A stretch of 21,912 nucleotides of DNA from a virus. Below are positions 1 to 9,000 of the stretch, piece by piece. Under the pieces are notes generated by a model. It had not been told where the DNA came from. It ran no database searches and saw only the letters and a program-made list of their open reading frames with translations. Location: positions 1 to 21,912 of the IMG/VR virus record IMGVR_UViG_3300021185_004475; one strand, given 5' to 3'. Every line of letters starts with the position of its first letter. The stretch's first letter is position 1. The position numbers and the translations under genes are program-made.

Positions 1-2
1 TT

Positions 3-62
3 GTATCAGGTTCTACAAATTTAACGGTGATATTATCGATTCTTGAAAGTGCAAACGAATAA
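3..62 (+). CDS. 3' end of a small structural protein gene (partial)
   Basis: An open frame enters from the left edge and ends at TAA 60-62, leaving 19 codons that end in VILSILESANE. The fragment resembles the C-terminus of the complete 110-residue protein at 13355-13687, which ends in DVILSVLEIS: both have a polar Ser/Asn stretch, then VILS(V/I)LE, then the end. Each copy also sits directly upstream of a giant fibre gene (24 bases here, 10 bases there). I infer a paralogue of that small virion protein. The match is short, so the evidence is position plus about ten similar residues. The start lies outside the window. Confidence 0.6.
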   Translation, partial: VSGSTNLTVILSILESANE

Positions 63-85
63 TTATATACTAAGACTAATAATAA

Positions 86-3000
86 ATGAGCCAATTATTA
101 AGTGGAAAGGTTAGAGTAGTAAAACCTGTCAATGTTTCTGAAGATAGGTATGAATATCTACGATTAAATGAAGCTGAACCAAATTTGGGTGTTCCTATAA
201 GTGGTTCACTTACATCTGGTTCAATTGCTCTTGTTGCCTCTGATGCAGATGGTAATCGTTTATTTGTTACAACACTTCAATTAGAACAGGTAACTGGTTC
301 TTTTAGTGGTTCATTTGCAGGAGATGGTTCTGAATTAAATAACTTACCAGAAGCAGTAAGATTAATATCTGGTTCTACATCCGCATCAATTGCACCAAAT
401 ACTGGATTTTTAGTAAACGTATCATCATCATTTGGTGGAGATATGGATATCGATGGTGATGTTAAAGTTACTGGTGATTTAATTGTTGATAATAGAATTG
501 TAGCAAGAGAATTAATTGTTGAAATTATTTCATCTTCAATAATATTTTCTTCAGGCTCAAATAGATTTGGTGAATTTTCAACAGATAAGCAAGAATTTAC
601 AGGTTCGGTTGAAGTAACTGGTTCATTGGATGTATTTGGAGATACTACTATAAGTGGTTCTACATTTGTTAGTGGTAATATACAATTAACATCTGGTTCA
701 GCATTTAGTGGTAGTGGTGAGAATTTATTTAATATTCCAAAATCAGCACTTGCACCAGATTCATTAACTTCTGCTCTTATAGCAACAGGTTCAGTAACCG
801 CATCGGTTTCAACTGATGGATTTTTTAGAGTACAAGGAAGTGGTTCCGTAACAACCGAATTAAGTGGTTCTACTTTTATTAGTGGTAACCTACAACTTAA
901 TAGTGGTTCTGCTTTTAGTGGTAGTGGTGAAAACTTATTCAATATACCAAAAAGTGCATTAACTGATGATGCACTACTTTCTAATCTAATAACAACTGGT
1001 TCAGTAACTGCTTCAGTTTCCCAAGATGGATTCTTCCGAGTATTTGGAACTGGTTCGGTAACAACTGAATTGAGTGGTTCATTATTGGTTAGTGGAAATG
1101 TTAATCTTAATAGTGGTTCTTCATTTAGTGGTAGTGGTGAGAACTTATTCAATATACCAAAAAGTGCATTAACTGATGATGCATTAGAAACAAATTTAAT
1201 TATTAGTGGAGCAATAACTGCTTCAGTTTCACCAGAAGATGGATTTGTTGTAAATTCAATAGAAAGTGGTTCAACATTCTTTGGTGATGTTCAGTTAGTA
1301 TCTGGTTCTGTATTTAGTGGTAGTGGTAGGGATTTATTCGATATACCTCGTTCAGCATTAACTGAAGATGCAGACCTTTCTAATTTAATCACAACGGGTT
1401 CAGTATCGGCATCAGTTTCAACTGATGGATTTTTTAGAGTATTTGGAACTGGTTCAGTAACAACTGAATTAAGTGGTTCATTGTTTGTTAGTGGAACAGT
1501 TCAACTTAATAGTGGTTCGAAATTTAGTGGTAGTGGTGAAGATTTATTCGATATACCACGTTCAGCACTAACAGAAGATGCACTATTATCAACATTCATT
1601 ACAAGTGGGTCTGTAACCGCATCCGTATCACCTGATGAGGGATTTGTAGTAACCTCAATAGAAAGTGGCTCTACATTTAGTGGTTCTGTATTTTTATCAT
1701 CTGGTTCATTCTTTAGTGGTAGTGGTGAAAACTTATTTAATATTCCTAAATCAGCATTAGTTGATGATGCATTACTTTCCAATTTAATAACAACTGGTTC
1801 AGTAACTGCTTCTGTATCATCTGATGGTTTCTTTAGAGTATTAGGAACTGGTTCAGTAATAACTGAATTAAGTGGTTCTTTATTTGTTAGTGGGAATATT
1901 GAAATAAATAGTGGTTCAACTTATTCTGGTAGTGGTGAAAATTTATTCAATATACCATTAGCAGCATTAAGTGATGATGCACAAAATGCAATTAACGCAG
2001 CTGCATCTTTGGAAGCGGGTATATTAGCTAGTGGTTCAATAACAGCATCAGCAACCAATAATGTTTTTACAGTAACCTCTATTGAAAGTGGTTCAATATT
2101 TAGTGGTAGTGTAAGATTAAGTAGTGGTTCTGTATTTAGTGGTAGTGGGGCTGAACTATTTAATATTCCAAAATCTGCATTAGTTGAAGATGCATTGGTT
2201 TCTAATTTAATCCAAACAGGCTCAGTAACCGCATCAGTTTTACCTGATGGTACATTTAAAGTATTCGGAACAGGTTCAGTAAAATCTGAATTTAGTGGTA
2301 GTGTTTCTATAACAGAAACATTAGATGTTCCAAAAATTATAGCAGATGAAATTACTGGTTCATTTAGTGGTTCATTTGCAGGAGATGGTTCGGAGTTAAA
2401 TAATATTCCATTATCAGCATTATCAGAAGATGCATTTAAAATAGCAAGTGGTTCAGCAACTGCATCTATTTCTCCAAATTTAGGATTTGTAGTAAATACA
2501 TCATCATCAATAGAGGGTGATTTATCAGTTAGTGGTAGAATTACAGCTGAAGAATTATTTGTAAACTTTATATCTTCATCAGTAGTAATATCAACTGGTT
2601 CTAACATACTTGGTAATGATGGTGGTAATACCACTCAGAAATTATTTGGAGAAACTACAATAGAAGGAAATATAACTGCTAGTGGAGTAATAACATCAAG
2701 TGGTTTCATAGGAGATGGTGCAGGATTATTTAATATCCCACAATCAGCACTATCAGAAGATGCTTTCCAAATATCAAGTGGTTCAGTAACTGCTTCGGTT
2801 TCACCTGATGATGGTTTTGTAGTAACATCAATTGAAAGTGGTTCTACCTTTAGTGGTAGTTTGAGAATAAGTAGTGGTTCTACATTTAGTGGTAGTGGTG
2901 CTGAATTATTCGATATACCATTATCAGCTCTTTCTGAAATATCTCCATTAATAGCAAGTGGTAGTGTAACTGCATCAACTAATCCTAATGATGGGTTTGT

Positions 3001-6000
3001 AGTAACCTCAATAGAAAGTGGTTCTACATTTAGTGGTAGTGTAAGATTAAGTAGCGGTTCTTCGTTTAGTGGTAGTGGTAAAGATTTATTCGATATACCA
3101 TTTTCAGCAATAACGCAAGAAGCATTTAGAATTGTAAGTGGTTCAGTAACAGCATCAGTTCATCCGACTAGAGGATTTGAAGTAAATTCAACTGGTAGAT
3201 TTGATGAAGGTATAACTACAAGTGGTAGTTTAATAGTATCTGCATCTAATTCTTGGGCTGCTGATAATGACATTAAAATTGTAAAAGTAATTTCTACTGA
3301 TGATGGTAACAAATATGAAATAGATGGATATAGACAACCTTTACTTTATTTAGTAAGTGGTAGTACATATACATTTAATCAATCAGATTCTTCAAATAAT
3401 ACACATCCGATAAGATTTTCAACAATCGAACATGGTGTACATAATGGTGGGGTTCCATTTACTGGTAGTGTGGATACTGGAAGTGTTCTTGCTGGTACGG
3501 ATGGTTCTGAAGTTACTATTGAAATAACCGCTGATACACCTGATACTTTATATTACTATTGTGTTAATCACAATGGAATGGGTGGAGAAATTAAAAAAGT
3601 AAAAAGTTATCCAATCACCCAAACAATAATTGAAGATACTGTTATCATAAGTGGTGGATTGGATGTAACTGAAACTATTAATGCTCCTATTGTAAAAGCA
3701 AATGAATTTAGTGGTTCATTTAGTGGTTCGGGTAGAGATTTATTTGATATTCCTCTTTCAGCACTTGCTGAAAAGGTAGAGGAGTTATCATTTATAGCAA
3801 GTGGTAGTATAACTGCATCGGTTAACCCAGCATTTGGATTTAAGGTAAATTCATCAGCATCAATAGAGGGTGATACTATAATTTCCGGTGGTTTAGTTGT
3901 ATCTGAATCGGCTGTTATTGAAAATATACCAATAACTCAATCTGTAACAGTTGCTGAGAATAAATTCTTTGTACAAGGGTTACCAAGACCAAAATTAAAA
4001 CTTTTAGATAATACTTCGTATTATTTTGATTTATCGGATTCTTCAAACTTACTTCATCCATTTAGATTTTCAAGAACATATGATGGAACTTTAGAAGGTG
4101 GTATTGAATATACTACAACTATTACATCTGGAGCAGCAGCTGCTGGAACATCTGGAGCATATATAAACATAGAAGTAAGTGGAAGTTCACCAAACGTATT
4201 ATACTACTACACAGAGACTTCTGCATCATTTGGTAATATAGTTAGAAAATTAGGAGAAGCACCTACAATATCTCAGATAAGATTAATAGGTAATACCGCA
4301 ATAACTGGTGGTTTAGATGTTAGTGGAGTTTCTTCAGCAACATTATTATCATCACAAAATGTATCTGCATCCTTTGTATCATCTTCAATAGTTGATTTCA
4401 AAATTGGTGATAATTCATATGAAACAATTCCTGGTAGATTAAAATGGAATGAAACTGAAGGTACTCTTGATTTGGGTATGGGTGGTGAAACCGCATCATT
4501 ACAAATTGGTCAAAACTTATACTATCCATATGTAGTAAATAAAACTGGAGCTACTTTAGAGACTGGTACATTGGTTATGGTAGCACCTTCACAACCTACT
4601 TCTCTTAATAGATTAAGTGTTGTTAAGGCAATTACGGATGGTACTTATGATGAAGATAAAATAGTTGGTGTACTTACCGAAGATATTCAACATAACGGAC
4701 AGGGATTTGCAACTTGGTTTGGTTATGTTAGTAATTTAAATATCGCTGATTTAGAATCAGCTGGATTAAAATATACAGGTTCTGTATGGGTTGAAGGTGA
4801 AACTTTATATTCTGACCCTATAAGACCAGGTGGTTTAACAAATGAAAAACCACAAGCACCAAATTTAAAATCTTCAATAGCATTTATAACTACTATAACT
4901 GGACAAACTCTTAACTTATTAGTTAGACCTAAATTGGGAGAAAGTTTATCTGATTTACATGATGTACAAATTGCAACTGCATCTAATAATGATATCTTAG
5001 TATTTGTATCGGAATCAAATAGATTTGAAAATAGAAGTAGTGATTTAGTATTAAGTGGTTCATTTAGTGGTTCATACACTGGAGTTTATTTTGGTGATGG
5101 TTCAAACTTAGAAAATGTACAGGCAGCAGCTGCACCTCTTATATCAAGTGGTTCGGCAACGGCATCGGTTGCAAGTGGTGATACATTCATAGTAACGTCA
5201 CCTGTTAGTGGTTCAATCATAACAGGTTCAGTAGTAACATCTGGTTCAATAACTGTTGGTGGTGGTGGTATATTTAGTGGTGATGGTAGTGGACTTACCA
5301 ATATTGATATTGCAAACTTAGCACTTACATTAAATAAATTAGAGAGTGGTTCAGCAACGGCATCATTGGATATAGATGAATTCAAAGTATTTAGTAATAA
5401 TATAAGTACAAGTGTAGATTCATCTTTTAGTGGTTCGGTTAATATCTCAGAATCATTAAATGTAGGTGGAATTATTACTGGTGATGGTAGTGGGATTACA
5501 AATATTGATATAGCTAACTTAGCAATTGATTCATCAAAAATATTTACTGGTTCGGTAACTGCATCAGTTGACCCATTAGGTTTCTTTAGAGTAGAAAACT
5601 TAGACCCAAATATTAACTCAGGTTCAGTTAAAGTAGAAATAAGTGGTTCACTACATATTTCAGAATCAATAACTGCATCTTTATATAAAGGAGATGGTGG
5701 TGGATTATTTAATATTCCATTAGATGCATTAGAAGATTTACAATTAGATAGAATTATATCTGGTTCAGCAACTGCATCTATTTCTCCAAATTTAGGATTA
5801 GTTGTAAATAATCAAATTAGTGGTACATTATTCGTTGGTGATGGTGGAGGTTTATTCAACATTCCAGCTGATGCATTACAGGATTTACAATTACCTCAAA
5901 TTATTAGTGGTGGTATAAGTGCATCAGTTGAACCAACAGATGGATTTAGAGTTTACTCACCTCAATTTGGTTCAAAGTTTACTGGTTCACTTAATATTAG

Positions 6001-9000
6001 TGGGGCAGTAACTATACCATCTGGAAGTGGATTCTTTAGTGGTAGTGGTGAGGGATTATTTAATATTCCTGCTGATGCTATTGAAGGATTAGACCAAAGT
6101 AGAATACTTAGTGGTTCTGTAACCGCATCGGTTACTCCTGATGATGGATTCGTAGTTAGGTCAATTGATAGTGGTTCAACATTCTTCGGAGAAGTTAATT
6201 TCCAAAATGATGTAAGTGCATCTAAGATAACTGTAACTGATGAAATATTCTCACCAAGAATTACATCATCATTTGTAGGTTCATATCAAGGTGAAAATGT
6301 TGGTATAGATGTACCTGATGATTTAGATATTTTAATATTTGATGCAGATGCTAATAAGTTTAGACCTGTAACACAATTTGGTGATACTGCTGTATTCCCA
6401 TTCTCAGATGTAACTGAGGTAGTATTCCAACATAATTTTTCTCTTGATTATCCAGTAGTTCAAATTTATGAAACTGGTTCAAATGGACAGATTATTCCAC
6501 AAGCAATCGAATCAATCGATAGTTCATCTATTAGAGTAACCTTTAGTGGATTGACAAGTGGACAAGCAGTAATTGGTACTGGTGGTAGATTAGCAGGATT
6601 TGTAGAAGGTAGTAACGTTGTAGGTTTAGTTAATTCAGCATCTTATGCAGAATTTGCAGAAAACGCTGGAACAGCATCATCATTAGTAGGATTTGATTCA
6701 GCATCACTTGCTGAACTTGGAAACTTATCACAATATGTAAAGAGTAGCCAAACGGCATCGATGACTGTACTTTCAGCATCATATGCTGAAACTGCTTCAT
6801 TCGCTGTAAACGCTGGTGATTTTAATACTGATAATTTTGTAAGAACTGACCAAACGGCATCGATGACTGTACTTTCAGCATCATACGCTCTTTCAGCATC
6901 TTATGCAGTTAACGCAGTATCGGCTGAAGATTATGTAAGAAATGACCAAACTTCTTCAATGACTGTACTTTCAGCATCTTATGCAGCAACTGCTTCATTT
7001 GCATTAAACGCTGGTGATTTTGTAGGAGAAAATTTCTTACCAAATAATGGTACTGGTTCATTTGTTGGAAGATTTGAAGTAAGTGGTAGTTTAGTAGTAA
7101 CAGGTAGTGCACAACTAATAGGATTAGAAACAGGTAGTTCAGATACAGTTCTTGTTATTAATGAATCAACTGGACAGGTTTTCAAAAGAGATGTAACTGC
7201 AGTAAGTGGAACATCTGGTACAGGTGGTAGTGGTGGTACTTCTGGTTCATCTGGAAGTAGTGGTTCAGCTGGTACATCTGGTACATCAGGTTCTTCAGGC
7301 TCATCTGGTTCAAGTGGTACTTCTGGTAGTGGGGGTACAAGCGGTACAAGTGGAACATCTGGTACAAGTGGAAGTAGTGGTACAAGTGGTACAACTGGTA
7401 CTTCTGGTTCATCTGGTTCTTCTGGTAGTGGAGGTACAAGTGGTACTTCTGGTTCAGCTGGTACTTCTGGAACAAGCGGTTCATCTGGTTCGTCTGGTTC
7501 AAGTGGAAGTAGTGGAAGTAGTGGTAGTAGTGGAACATCAGGTTCGTCTGGTACATCTGGTACTGGAGGAACTTCTGGTTCAAGTGGAAGTAGTGGAAGT
7601 AGTGGGAGTAGTGGAACTTCTGGTACATCTGGGACAAGTGGTACTTCTGGAAGTAGTGGTACAAGTGGTTCAGCTGGAACAAGTGGTACTTCTGGTTCAT
7701 CAGGTAGAGAAGGTGGAAGATTATATGAAGTAATAAATGCAGGATTCCAATATTCATTTGATGGATATGCTGGAAACTTCCCAAAACTAACATTAGTAAA
7801 AGGGGAACTTTATTACTTCGATTTAAGTGGTGTAGGTAATGGGCATCCATTTGCATTAAGATTGGCTAGTGAAGATACTGATGATGTACCTGGTACACTA
7901 AACAATGACCCAACAAATGGAAATCATAGTACATCAGTATTCATAAGTTATAGAATACCTGAAGATGCACCAAATAACATAGTTTATCAATGTGCTAACC
8001 ATTCATCAATGGTAGGTCAGATTGAGATAGTAAATAAATACGGAACAAGCGGAACATCTGGTTCATCTGGTTCTTCTGGTAGTGGGGGTACATCTGGTAC
8101 TTCTGGTTCTTCTGGTAGTAGTGGTTCATCAGGTTCTTCTGGGACATCTGGAACAAGTGGTTCATCTGGAACATCTGGTTCTTCGGGTTCTTCAGGTTCA
8201 TCTGGTTCAAGCGGTAGTAGTGGAACATCGGGTTCTTCTGGTTCAAGTGGTACATCTGGTACGTCTGGAACGAGTGGAAGTTCTGGTTCTTCTGGTTCAA
8301 GCGGAAGTAGTGGTAGTAGTGGTAGTAGTGGAACGAGTGGAGAGCAAGGTTCTTCAGGTTCAGCTGGTACTTCTGGTACGAGTGGTAGTAGTGGTAGTAG
8401 TGGTTCAACCGGTACGAATGGTACGTCTGGAACAAGCGGTACGAGTGGAGCAGAAGGAAGTAGTGGTTCAGCTGGTACATCTGGAACTTCAGGTACCAAT
8501 GGAACTTCTGGTTCAGCAGGAACAAGCGGAACATCTGGAAGTAGTGGAACATCTGGAACAAGCGGAACTGCAGGTACTTCTGGAACAAGCGGAACATCTG
8601 GAACTTCTGGTAGTGGAGGTACGGCTGGTACATCTGGAACGAGTGGAACGAGTGGAACAACTGGTTCAGAGGGAACATCTGGAAGTAGTGGTACTTCTGG
8701 GACAAGTGGTAGTAATGGTACAAGCGGAACATCAGGCTCATCAGGTTCAGCTGGTACAAGTGGAACAAGTGGTTCCTCTGGTTCTTCTGGAACTTCTGGA
8801 ACGAGTGGTACAAATGGAACTTCGGGTTCATCTGGTTCAAGCGGAACATCTGGTTCATCTGGAACATCTGCAGAAGGTAGTAGTGGTACAAGTGGTAAAG
8901 ATGGTAACTTCGGTGGAGCATCATTCGATTACACATTCGCATCAGCAATAGGAAATTCAGAACCATCTGCTGGTAGACTTAGAATAAATAACTCTTCACA

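Noticed and set aside
277-5385. Minus-strand frames of 93-291 residues with EPL/SPLPL repeats
   Set aside because: They are reverse readings of the Ser-Gly repeats and repeat exactly with them. No start signals are present, and they overlap the well-supported + strand gene entirely.
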